NCBI GenBank assembly: GCA_964017185.1
Contig: OZ024882.1
Location: 36,442,488-36,506,487, forward strand
DNA: 64,000 bases
Source: Rugalucina vietnamica
Lineage: Eukaryota; Mollusca; Bivalvia; Lucinida; Lucinidae
Direction: 5' to 3'
The notes under the pieces are model-generated. The model searched no databases and was not told the DNA's origin. It saw only the letters and a list, made by a program, of their open reading frames with translations. Positions 24,379-34,500 of this stretch are shown here, one piece after another. The position numbers and the translations under genes are program-made. The number at the start of each line of letters is the position of its first letter. Positions within the stretch are counted from its first letter, which is position 1.

Positions 24379-25433
24379 CTATTTTTGTTGGGTATAAAAT
24401 CTTGTATTATAAGGAGTAAGTTATACTGAAAATTCATCAAATGAATATTTGGGGCTCTGACAGCAAAAGTCTTTGTTATATCTATGGAAGAATTGTATCA
24501 TAATACATAATGTTTAAATGTAGTTGATGTAATTTTAAATTCATGGTGTTGAAGAAAATAACAAAACAACAGTTATAAAGAAATAAATACTTTTATTAAT
24601 TTAAATTCTGGAAAGATAATGGCTAATGGCTGTTATTGTACAAATATCACAGATATCTGTTGTCAATATAAAACTACAAGAAACAAGTCGAGAACACTGT
24701 GTGAAAAAGACATTTTCAGTAACTGTTGAGCATGAAATATAAGTTGCTTATAGTAGTATCTAAATACCCAAATACATGTACTATTTTAAAATGTTCATCA
24801 TTAAAGCATGGCTGTTAACCTGTGCATAACTTTTGATTTAAAATGCCAATAATTAATTGATGGAATTTTATCACATATGAGCATAAAAAAAATTGTGCTC
24901 ACTTTGAGCAAAATTACATAAGACCTACATTCTGCAAATGCTAACAGCAATGAAGATATACTGATCAGCCCGCACTGCACTGCACTGACTGTGGGGAAGT
25001 GCTCTTGTATGCTGGCATGATACTGATATATGTAGTACAAGTACCATGAGCTAGCTATTATACAAAATCATGCAAAAATATACAGCACACCAATGAAAAG
25101 CTAACAGTACTTAAATTTAGATGCTCCAATATGCGCATAGTCATTTGAGTAATTACAAATTCTAATTAGCACAAATGATTGTGTCAGAAAAATAGCTTTA
25201 GAATGCATATTTCAACTTCATAGAAAACTTCATTACCAGCATAAGTGACATACGAAACAGTAAAATTACACTGTTTTATTATCAGTTATTGTTGAATTCA
25301 GATGTTTTGACATATTTTATAATAAACTTGAAATCTATACTAATGTGGGCTTATTAGAAAGATATTTGCTACCTAACCTTTAAGTTACTATGATAAATGT
25401 ACTGTCAGCTCATTAGAATGAATATGGTACATA
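24379..25433. other. Intergenic, no gene seen
   Basis: AT-rich with short accidental frames only; no recognised repeat. Confidence 0.5.
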
Positions 25434-25660
25434 TGAGCCGCACCATGAGAAAACCGGATTTTTGTTTTGCCTATATGAAAACAAAGGTGCAGCAAAGGCG
25501 CAGATCAGCTCCTTTGTTTTCGCTACACGGATAGTACAATTCCTCTTATTCTTAAATCCTAAATTTCAAGTGTCTATCCATCTTCTGGAGCTACACAGAC
25601 CGGTTGGTGTCAGACATGGTCGGAAACCCCGAAGACGGGTTTTCTCGCGATGCGGCTCAT
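25434..25660 (+). mobile_element. Family A hairpin MITE, copy A4
   Basis: Inverted termini TGAGCCGCACCATGAGAAAA and TTTTCTCGCGATGCGGCTCA. Outside them GGTACATA and TATTATACC continue the inverted similarity, suggesting that the true ends lie about 10 bp further out. Half of the internal hairpin is deleted (the CGCGGT tip is absent). A 78-codon frame across it is a repeat artefact. Confidence 0.85.
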
Positions 25661-26153
25661 ATTATACCAAATGGTATAATGAGCTATTGGAACCATAGAA
25701 ATACAATAATGTGTCTGATCTTCTTTCACTAAGACTTACAGCTAAATACTATAGCAATCAGCCTTAATTAAGTAGCATGATCAAGGCCTGCACTGTTATC
25801 AAGCCATTCTGATCATTACATTAAATCAACAAGAATATAAGACAAGACTCCGATCAACAGATTAGTAAATGAAACTAATAATAACTATGGATAACTTATT
25901 TACATCAATAATAGGGTAATGCCCTAAGGTGCAGTCACATATCAATGGATAACACAAACAAACAGCTAAAGTGTCATAAAGCTCACTGCTTGGGAATGGA
26001 CGCCACCAGACAAAGCTGGCTGTTAGAGAAACGTTAGCTATTTGTTGGTAAGTGTTATGTGCAGTGCTTGTGCGTTCAGAAGAATGTTATGTTTGATTCT
26101 CATGTGTTGTATATTCATTTTGCCCAGTATACACCTGTTAGACATGGTAACCT
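25661..26153. other. Intergenic, no gene seen
   Basis: No supported feature. Confidence 0.45.
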
Positions 26154-26162
26154 GTTTCAATG

Positions 26163-26779
26163 AATGTAGAAAAAAAAGTCACAGGAAAAAAAGTCACGGA
26201 AAAAAGTCACAGATTTGGGTAGGAAAAAAAGTCACAGGAAAAAAGTCACAAAAAAGAATTATGCTCTTTCTCAACTTTTGGTTAGGAATAAACATTTTTA
26301 TTTTTGTTATTACCATTATTATCACTTTATGTTTTGTTTGGATTGATATTTTAGCTTTATTATGTCCCACTTAACAATGTTCGGTCATGCCGGGACCGAG
26401 ATGATACTTCCTGGGTACTTATCCAGTTATTTGGTAGCTTAAAACAGGCTTGTTCAAGGGCACAGCATGGCAACAGTTTGTTTCAAACAAAGTTCTATGA
26501 CACCATGGTCTGAAACTCTACAATAGTGCCACCATGCTCCTCATATTGGTTGGATTCTCATCCATTCTCTGTTTCCCATTCTAAGGGCATGTTTGGTTCT
26601 GATTATGACATTTCCTCATCATCGATTTTTTAACACCAAAATCATGTCCTACTACATTTATGTACAGATATATGTATTTTCTCTTGGTCTTTTATTATTG
26701 TGACTTTTTTTCCTGTGACTTTAGTTCCTGTGACTTTTTTTCCGTGACTTTTTTTCCTGTGACTTTTTTTTCGTCCACC
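26163..26779. mobile_element. Foldback-like element with GTGACTTTTTTTCC arrays
   Basis: The left terminus is an array of AAAAAGTCACAGGA/AAAAGTCACGGA units (26168-26254); the right terminus is the same array inverted (GTGACTTTTTTTCCT, 26699-26770). The element is flanked by near-identical 9-mers GTTTCAATG (26154-26162) and GTTTCAGTT (26780-26788), a possible target duplication with two differences. The interior is AT-rich and non-coding. Confidence 0.75.
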
Positions 26780-26788
26780 GTTTCAGTT

Positions 26789-27402
26789 AACCCTCTAGTG
26801 TCCATTACCCATCAATTACTTGTGCAGTTTATGCCTTCCCTTTATGTTTCACGATGGCAACCTTCAACATTGAGACTAATTTCACCACCAGATAAAAAAT
26901 ATTTCAGTAAAATTTCTGTCCTTTGGCATTATCTACTGATATGTGACAGCTGCTTTAGTCTGGTAGAAGAGTGTCAGACAATGAGTCAAGAGGTTGGAGT
27001 TCACTGCTCAAATCTCACCAGCGCTTAGCTGCAAAACAATCAATTCAGCACATTTTGTTTTGACATAATATATAATTCTTTAGAACATTCAGCTCTAGCC
27101 ATCTTCATTTTAAAAACACTTCTCAATTCCTACATACCTATAAGGCATGTTTAGCCAAAAGCGCAGCATCCTGAAAGATACTCATTTATGGCACATGTTA
27201 AATGAAATAAACTGTGTCAAGACAAAACCTGTCTTCAAATCTTCAAAGATCTGACCTCAGGCTAAACAGCAGGCTCTACACAGCCACAGAAACAAAGGGA
27301 CAAAGTATTTACATGTATAGAGATTATACCACCCAGTCAATCTGTATTTCTGTCTGGAAAGGCAAATACTAGGGTTTCTAAAGTCACAACTCGAAAGTAT
27401 AT
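26789..27402. other. Intergenic, no gene seen
   Basis: No coding region. At about 26955-27025 a TAGTCTGGTAGAAGAGTGTC stretch is weakly SINE-head-like but too decayed to call. Confidence 0.4.
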
Positions 27403-27602
27403 GTACACCACAACCTCTTTATAACACTATTGTTGGGATCCAAGCCAATTTCTGTGTTAGCTATCCAGTCTTATAACAAGAGTAAAATGTATAGACATAT
27501 AGCGAAAAATAGTCTAAAATGACCAATTGGGGTACAACAGTGATCAGTGTTATATCCAAAACCATGTTGTAACGAAGCATGTTATAAAGAGGTCCAGGTG
27601 TA
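27403..27602. mobile_element. Family F MITE, copy 1
   Basis: 200 bp with inverted ends GTACACCACAACCTCTTTAT and ATAAAGAGGTCCAGGTGTAC. The interior matches a degraded copy at 36345-36485 (GTTATATCCAAAA and flanking text). Non-coding. Confidence 0.75.
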
Positions 27603-27979
27603 CTTGTATGCATAGTATTTTGAATCTATTATTGCTGCCTATGAATGCTTCCATAATTCACAAACATTAAAATTTTACAAATTATATACATGCTCATTAA
27701 AAATGTTTCACTTCACAGTGAATGATTATCACATAAATGCAGGTATGGTTACAAATGCTTCTCATAAAATAATTTTCACCAATGACATAATGGTACAAAG
27801 AACTTGAAGAGACAAAATTAGACTTATTCAACAAAACTATAGCCTAAATTATAGTCAAAGAAATGACAAGTAAATCAGTTCAAACTAATAAAAATATCTC
27901 AAAATAAAAATACTTTGATTAATGTTAAAAATATAGTTTTTGATTAGTTTAAAAAATAGACACTTTAATCTTTAAAGGG

Positions 27980-28121
27980 ATGATTGCAAAAATATAACAG
28001 AGTAAAATATATGCCTACATTATTCTACACATACATTTATTGATCAACTAATGATTGCAAAAATATAACAGAGTAAAATATATGCCTACATTATTCTACA
28101 CATACATTTATTGACCAACTA
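27980..28121 (+). repeat. Recent 71-bp tandem duplication
   Basis: Two head-to-tail copies (27980-28050, 28051-28121) starting ATGATTGCAAAAATATAAC, differing at about one base (GATCAACTA versus GACCAACTA). Confidence 0.95.
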
Positions 28122-28571
28122 TATCTAGTCGGAGACCAAAAGTAATTCCACAGTGTCAGAGTTTTCATTCATTTGAAAGTACTATAATGGTGTGCTATAA
28201 ATAGATGAGCAAACCAACTCCGTAGTTGGTGAAGTTAGTGTTGCACATATAGCACATGCCACAGTAAACCACCGTTGGTGGATGGGCATGCTTTCACACC
28301 GACGGGGTTTAGCTGTTGCTGGTTCCGCTGTACGTTACATTTGGTGGCAGCAGTGGGATGATGACAACTGCTGAAATGGTGTTGCCTTACCCATGTAGTT
28401 CCCAGGCCAAGACTCATGGCGAGTTTTCTTGAAGTGGGAAGTAGTGTATGGGTGTGCTTTTGGGAAGTAGTGTATGGGTGTGCTTTAAACAGATATGCAA
28501 ATTTTTTTTAACACGATACATGTAGTTGGTGAAGTTAATGTCACATATATAGCATGAGCATGCTTTTCCAC
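28122..28571. other. Intergenic; short repeats
   Basis: No gene. The phrase TAGTTGGTGAAGTTAGTGT near 28214 recurs near 28522. GGGAAGTAGTGTATGGGTGT is tandemly doubled at about 28437-28490. GGTTTAGCTGTTGCTG recurs at 28306 and 28828. Confidence 0.6.
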
Positions 28572-28818
28572 TGGATAGCATAGTGAATAAAGCACTCGCT
28601 TGTCACCACTGCGATCGGGGTTCAAATCCGGGTCAAATCCGGGTCAAGCCATGTGGCAGGGCAGGGGTTGCCTGTCCAGATTCGGTGGTTTTCCACAGGT
28701 TCTCCAGTTTCCTCCAACACGTTTGACCACATAACACCAACATCCGCGCCTTCAAGAACGTGTACATTAAAGTTCCATGAGCTTTCTGTGTAACTGCATG
28801 CACTAATAAAATAGTTTA
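28572..28818 (+). mobile_element. tRNA-derived SINE
   Basis: The head GGATAGCATAGTGAATAAAG carries an A-box-like element, and GGGGTTCAAATCC is a clear B box, followed by a small internal duplication of AAATCCGGGTC. The body includes GGTTTTCCACAGGTTCTCCA and TTTCCTCCAACACG, a conserved block met in several invertebrate SINE families. It ends in an A/T-rich CTAATAAAATAG tail. Confidence 0.8.
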
Positions 28819-29269
28819 AACTTCTTGGTTTAGCTGTTGCTGTGGTCGACTCACATTACAGTAGAAAGTACATGTAAACCTATGTACTTTAAAGCTGCCA
28901 TTGACGATCCAAGCAATTTGCAAGATTCTTCAGAAAAATTTTGATGTCACCAATGATGTCAAAAGAACAAGAAGAGTTTACTAAGAATGGCAAAAATGTT
29001 AAGTTGTTGTATCTGACTAGTTCAGTCTAAACTTGAACTAACTTTTAGTGTGTCCATCTACATGTTAAACCAAAAATGAAACATTTTCATACATAACATG
29101 ACATCATTCAATATTGGGCTTCTCATCCCTTGAGAATTTTACTTTCTGAATTTACTTTTGGTCCTTTAACCCTAGATCTACAGACATACATTTTAGATAC
29201 AAATACAACAAATTTTAAATAAATAATCACAAGGTATAAAATATTTTGAAAAACTTAACCATTATAATA
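28819..29269. other. Intergenic, no gene seen
   Basis: AT-rich, no recognised feature. Confidence 0.45.
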
Positions 29270-29506
29270 TGAGCCGCCTCGTGGAAAAACAAACAATTTG
29301 CGTATGTGAAAACAAAGACGCAGATCAGCTTCACGGTAACCGCGAAGCTGATCAGTGCCTTTGTTTTCGCCACTCGGATAGTATAATTCATCTTCTACTT
29401 AAATCCGAAATTTCAAGCTTCTAGCTCTTTTCTGTGCTTGTACAGCCCGGTTTGTGTCGGACCTGTTCGAAAACTGCATTGTTGGTTTTCCCACGAGGCG
29501 GCTCAT
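29270..29506 (+). mobile_element. Family A hairpin MITE, copy A5
   Basis: Termini TGAGCCGCCTCGTGGAAAAA and CCCACGAGGCGGCTCA; internal hairpin GCTTCACGGTAACCGCGAAG within the GAAAACAAAG/CTTTGTTTTC stem. Complete copy. Confidence 0.9.
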
Positions 29507-29583
29507 GTAAATGTAATATTCAAAGCTCAAATGCAATCCAATATATCATACTTAATTATCTTCACAGAACACTCTATACACCC

Positions 29584-29818
29584 GTGATACAACCAAATTT
29601 CTTACAGCGTAGACCGTTGCAACATCTCATGACACAAAGGTCATGACAAAATGTTGTGTAGTGATTGGAATCCAGATCCATTTGACAACAGCCTACTGCC
29701 AAGGGTTTATTGCCAGATTGTTGCCTGAACTATCTGGCTACCAAACACTGCACTCCATTTAGTCATGTGATGTTGTATCAATTTGCACTGTAAGAAATCT
29801 GGTTGCATAATGGGTATT
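29584..29818. mobile_element. Family G MITE, copy 1
   Basis: About 235 bp. Inverted ends GATACAACCAAATTTCTTAC and GTAAGAAATCTGGTTGCAT; homologous to 60271-60504. Inner arms GTTGCAACATCTCATGACAC and GTCATGTGATGTTGTATCAA also pair. Confidence 0.75.
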
Positions 29819-29878
29819 TATGATGCAGAAAGGCACAAAGTATTAAAATTGTCACTGAGATTCACATCCTGCTACATC

Positions 29879-30832
29879 ACGAAAACATGTCCGTGACATG
29901 TATACCCCCTTAAAGACAGATGTAAGTAATTGAAGGCGCTCAAAGGAGCCTGCATATCTAAGGGTCGAAACGTCATTTTTACGCCGCATTCGTAACGTCA
30001 GTTTTCGCTCCAAACGTCATTTCTAGCGTCAGTTTACGTTCGGAATATGAAACTATATCCATACAGTTATGCAGAGGACTTCAGAAATGTAAAAAGTTTG
30101 ATATTATTTATTATTTTTGCTCAAAATATAGATTGTGGACATGTTATCCCAAAGAAAACAACATTTCCGTGACAGTTAGCAATATTGAATACTAAACAGT
30201 GTCGGAAATTTTGGCGCAAAATCGACGTCGCGCGTAAAATGTACTGAATTCAGCAACGACTACCTCTCTTCGCACGCTTATAGCAGGAAAACGAATCCGG
30301 TAACTAAGGACTTTCTCGTTATCTATATGTAGTTCAGGAATTTCTCTAATACATATCAGTTTTTTTAAAAAATCCTACCGTGGATTTTTTTAAATATATC
30401 AAGAAAATTAACAAAAAGGGGGTATAAAAATCGCATTTTACGTTGACGTCAATGTATTTTCGCTCTCAAATTTGACGATTTTGAAGGCCGATATCTCGAA
30501 AATAAGCTCGGAACGGTATCGATTTCTTTTCATTTTTGTATGTAGGACATCAAAATACACTCACATGCAAAAAATAAAAAAATTCTACCGTGAGGTTAAT
30601 TACGTACATCTGGCTTTAAACCCCACTTTTATATAGCAAAACTGGGGTATGCGGGGGTATACGTATTTTTCTTATTTTTGCTCCAAAACATAGATTGTGG
30701 GTACGCGTACCCACAATCTATGTTTTGAGCAAAAATAAGAAAAATATCAAATTTTTTTCCAGTGAAGTTTTCATTTTTACAACCAAAAAAAAAAAAAATT
30801 CTATGTATTGCATGGGCGTGTTTTTGTAATGT
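29879..30832 (-). mobile_element. Family B hairpin MITE, copy B3, split by an insertion
   Basis: Reverse-orientation copy in two pieces: 29879-29913 (GAAAACATGTCCGTG end up to CCCCC-TTAA) and 30616-30832 (TTAA-ACCCCACTT to GCATGGGCGTGTTTTTG). Between them lies a 702-bp element with a duplicated TTAA. The hairpin here is almost loopless (GGGTACGCGTACCC at the tip). Confidence 0.9.
29914..30615. mobile_element. 702-bp TTAA-site element nested in B3
   Basis: Precisely flanked by TTAA (29910-29913 and 30616-30619). Termini AGACAGATGTAAGTAATT and AATTACGTACATCTGGCT are inverted with two mismatches in 18. The undisturbed target is seen in copy B2 as GGGGTTTAAGGGGG. TTAA duplications are used by piggyBac and Kolobok superfamilies; the AG start fits Kolobok-like ends better than the CCC start of piggyBac. 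Non-coding, so a MITE. At about 30111-30138 it contains a short stretch resembling the family B hairpin arm. Confidence 0.88.
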
Positions 30833-31515
30833 TGTGTTCATTGATGGTTCTTGGATGAAGAACTACACTTATTTACATTTTATCCATAAACAACTAAGCA
30901 AAATCCTCTATTAATTACTATAAACTAGCAAGAGTTTGATGAGACCAATAATGCTCTAATATTGCTAGGTAATGGTGTGGTATCTGATCATAATTACATG
31001 TAAAATCTATTAAATTTAGGTCCAGGAATTGACACAAGTATTTGTTTATAAATTAATTGTCAAATATGCATCAAAATTAAAATTTATATAGCTGTTTTTA
31101 TAAACACAAGCAAGTTGAATAAGTGATGTCGCATGACAGCATGCTTGACTGCATTTGGCTTTGTCAACTATTAAGGCCAATTCGACTCGTAACCCAAATC
31201 ATCAGGCTCATAAATCCCTTACCTCGATGCTACAAGGCAAAATCACTGAACCATGAAATTATGTCGCAGTGACCGTAAATTACTTTCAGGTCAAAGGTCT
31301 GGTAACACTTAATTATCCAAATCTGAAAGAAGTATCCTCAAATATCGAATTGAGTATAAAGATATATGACAAAATCGGTGAACCCTGAAATCAGGTCGCT
31401 GAACCATTAAATCAGACCCACGTGACTACAATAGCTCTTTGCACTTCATGCAGTAGAGCTAAAAATACCTGGGTACCCGCGGGATTACTTAAGTTTACTG
31501 GAAGAAGTAAGTCTG
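30833..31515. other. Region 3' of the ankyrin/C2 gene
   Basis: No coding region; presumably includes the 3' UTR of the - strand gene ending at 31516. No convincing poly(A) signal identified. Confidence 0.45.
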
Positions 31516-34500
31516 TCAAAGCTCTGTAGTTGGCAAACCTTTTGTGTATGAGTGACTCAATGCCTCATCACTGCTATCAAAATTCTCTTCGATATAAACC
31601 TGCATTGGCACAACTTGTTTTGTTGGTGAAAACCTCTCAGGCATTGGCATAAAGTCTTCTATTCCTTGTTCTATATCCTTTGACCGGGAAGATTCTATTT
31701 CTGAAGAGGTAGAAAATAGCTCAGAATCATGGGAAAATAGATCTGAGTCACTTGGAAGCTCTGTAATACTAATGTCTTCATCTAATTCAACAACATGGGA
31801 GTTGGATGATGCAAATGACAGTTTATCAACATCAACAATCACTGACGAATTACTAGTTGAGCTTAAACTCCTACTGAATGCTGAAGTATCAGAGATTGAT
31901 CTCTGAAAATTTGGATTGTCTGCAAATGATGGGAATACAGGAGCAGAGTTGGCACCATGCACAATTTTAACTTCATCAGCTATTTTTCCTATATCTGAAC
32001 TTGGTTGTTTCACTGATACATGTAGTTCTTTTTCACTGGATTCTTTCGTTTTCTTTTTCCTTGATCTTGGTGGAGCACTAGGTTCAGTCTTTTCCTCTTT
32101 ATTTAGATCAGTGGTTTTCATTTTAGGAATCACAAATTTAGCTGGTTTTAGTTTACCTGATTTTGGCTTAACAACAGTAACTTCTTTTAAAGGTGCCTTT
32201 TCTATACCTGATTCTGCTACATCTTTGCTAGCAAATACATCAGGATCTTTGACTGTTAATTTAGTTTCTGGCAGATAAACATGTTTCCTTTCTGTTTGAA
32301 TATTGTCAGGTACATCTATTTTAGCATCATTATCATCAGGACTGAGCACTATAATCTCGGGTACCAGTGGAACAGCTTTTCCAGGCACTGGTTCTTGTTT
32401 TTTCTTTGACCGTCTCTTACTCTTTTCTTTATCCTTTTTCATTCCTGCTGTCTTTTCTTCAGTTTTTGTTTGTTTAACTGCCATTGTAGTTTCCATTGGC
32501 AATAAAATAGGAGATGATTGTTTCTTCTGAGGTTGGTTTTCGACCACAACTACAGGGTTGTCAACTGGAATGTCATAATAATCCCAAGTTGGAGTATCTG
32601 GCCTAGAGCTTGAGCTGTCACCACTTTTATTCCCTGATGTCTTTTTAATTTCATGGTATTTCCAATCTTCCACACCATGCTCTTTTCCTTGATCTATTTT
32701 TATCTCCCTTGGAATATCCTGTTCTATCTTAAGATCCCTAGGTGTTTCTCCTTCTGAATCCCCAAATTCTATTTCAATAACCTCACATGTAGTTAGTTTC
32801 TTGACAGTCATATCTCTAGGGGATATGGTCTGTTTTACAGTCTTAAACAATTTGTTCACTGTTCTATCCTTTTTGGTGTCCATATCAACAGTAGTAAATG
32901 CTTGAATTTCTTGCACAATATCTTTGCCTTTAACTGAATCAGGACTTTCTAATTCACCAGGAAAACTGACTTGTTGTTCACTAGAGTAACCACTCTCATC
33001 TAGAGAACCTCTAGTCAGATTTGTGAAATCTAGTTTAGGCACAGGCTTTGGATAACCAGACATGTCAATCTCTGTGCTAGATGAGTATTCTTGTTTGAGG
33101 TCCGGATTACTGACAGCTTTTTCTGAGTTATCATCAATGTCCTCCGGTATCATTACCCGCACATTTGGATTACTATAAAATACTCTAGCTGCATTACTTG
33201 TAATATGCAGTTCTGAGGCACTATATACCCTCATATTAGCAGGAATACTATGATTCATGCATGGAATTAATGGGTATTTTTCCTTCACAACTTTCCTAAT
33301 GGCAGTTTTTAGTGGTAGGAGAAGCATTCCAATCATGAAACTCCTGTGTGAGTAGTGTTGTGTAATACAGACATCAATCTGTAACTGCTTTTCTTTAACA
33401 ATTTCTGCCGTAATTCCTGAGTATTCTAAGGCTTTGTCAAATTTGAAAGACACTGGCGTAAATACATGTTGTGCACTAAGTTTGTCCTTGCTGTCTCTGC
33501 GTTTCTTTAAATGCATGTGACCTTCTGACCCCTCGACCTTGACCTCCTCAGTCTTGCGTTTTGAATCTTTCTTTTTATCTGGGTACAGGTAGGACTTTAC
33601 ATAGATTGTGTAGATCATAGATGTGTTAGCTGGAATGAAATAAAGTTCAAGAGTAAGAAGTAAATCTGTTCTGTCAAATCAAAAGTGAAACTAGAACCCT
33701 TAATTTATCTTGAAATTTGGTTACCACAAGGTATTTCAAATGTTCCAATATTTCGACCTTTAAAGCACAATGAGTTTTGTGTCATTCTGTAACAAATTTA
33801 AATGCTAATCTCCCAAAATTGTTTGCTATAGAATACTTAATTGTAGGAAAATTTTTCCAAACTATTTTAACAGAGATACTATGCTATATAAATGCATACT
33901 ATGTAATTTGATACTATTATGTATTGAAAACACAGAGAAAAGAAACTTTGAAAAAAAAAATCAATGTGCCAATAAGGACATGAGATTTTTTTTTTTTTTT
34001 TTGAAGATTTTTTTAATGAAAGAAAGAAATGAAATGAGATTTTAATTGCCAATTACTGTTTAATCAAATTGTTACCATTTACCAAAAGGGATAGTCATGT
34101 ATTTATACAGAATAATTTCTCATGGCGCACTGAGTAGTCAGGACCAAAAAAGTTTCAATATTGTGTTCAAAATTAAAGGTGTAAGGGGCAAGATTAATCT
34201 TCTGATTACTGGTAATTTAGTTACTGGAATTACCAGACATGTTATTTCAAAATTTCTAATTTTAATATTTCATTTCTAAGCTTTAAAAGTATTTTTACTT
34301 TTTTATAATTTCAACAAGGGATCTTAAATACATATTTAAAGTTTAATACTGCAATGTGACTCACGTGGAGGTAGAAGTAGGTCACTGAGCTGCCAAATTC
34401 TAACTTTCATGGTTCCTTTATTGGAGTGGTACTCAACAGACAGAGTCACATACCCTAAAACTGGAATAAAAATACAAACTTAGCAAGTCACAAAGCCACA

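Noticed and set aside
25462-25698. 78-codon frame on +
   Set aside because: Lies wholly in family A copy A4; the frame is not conserved in other copies.
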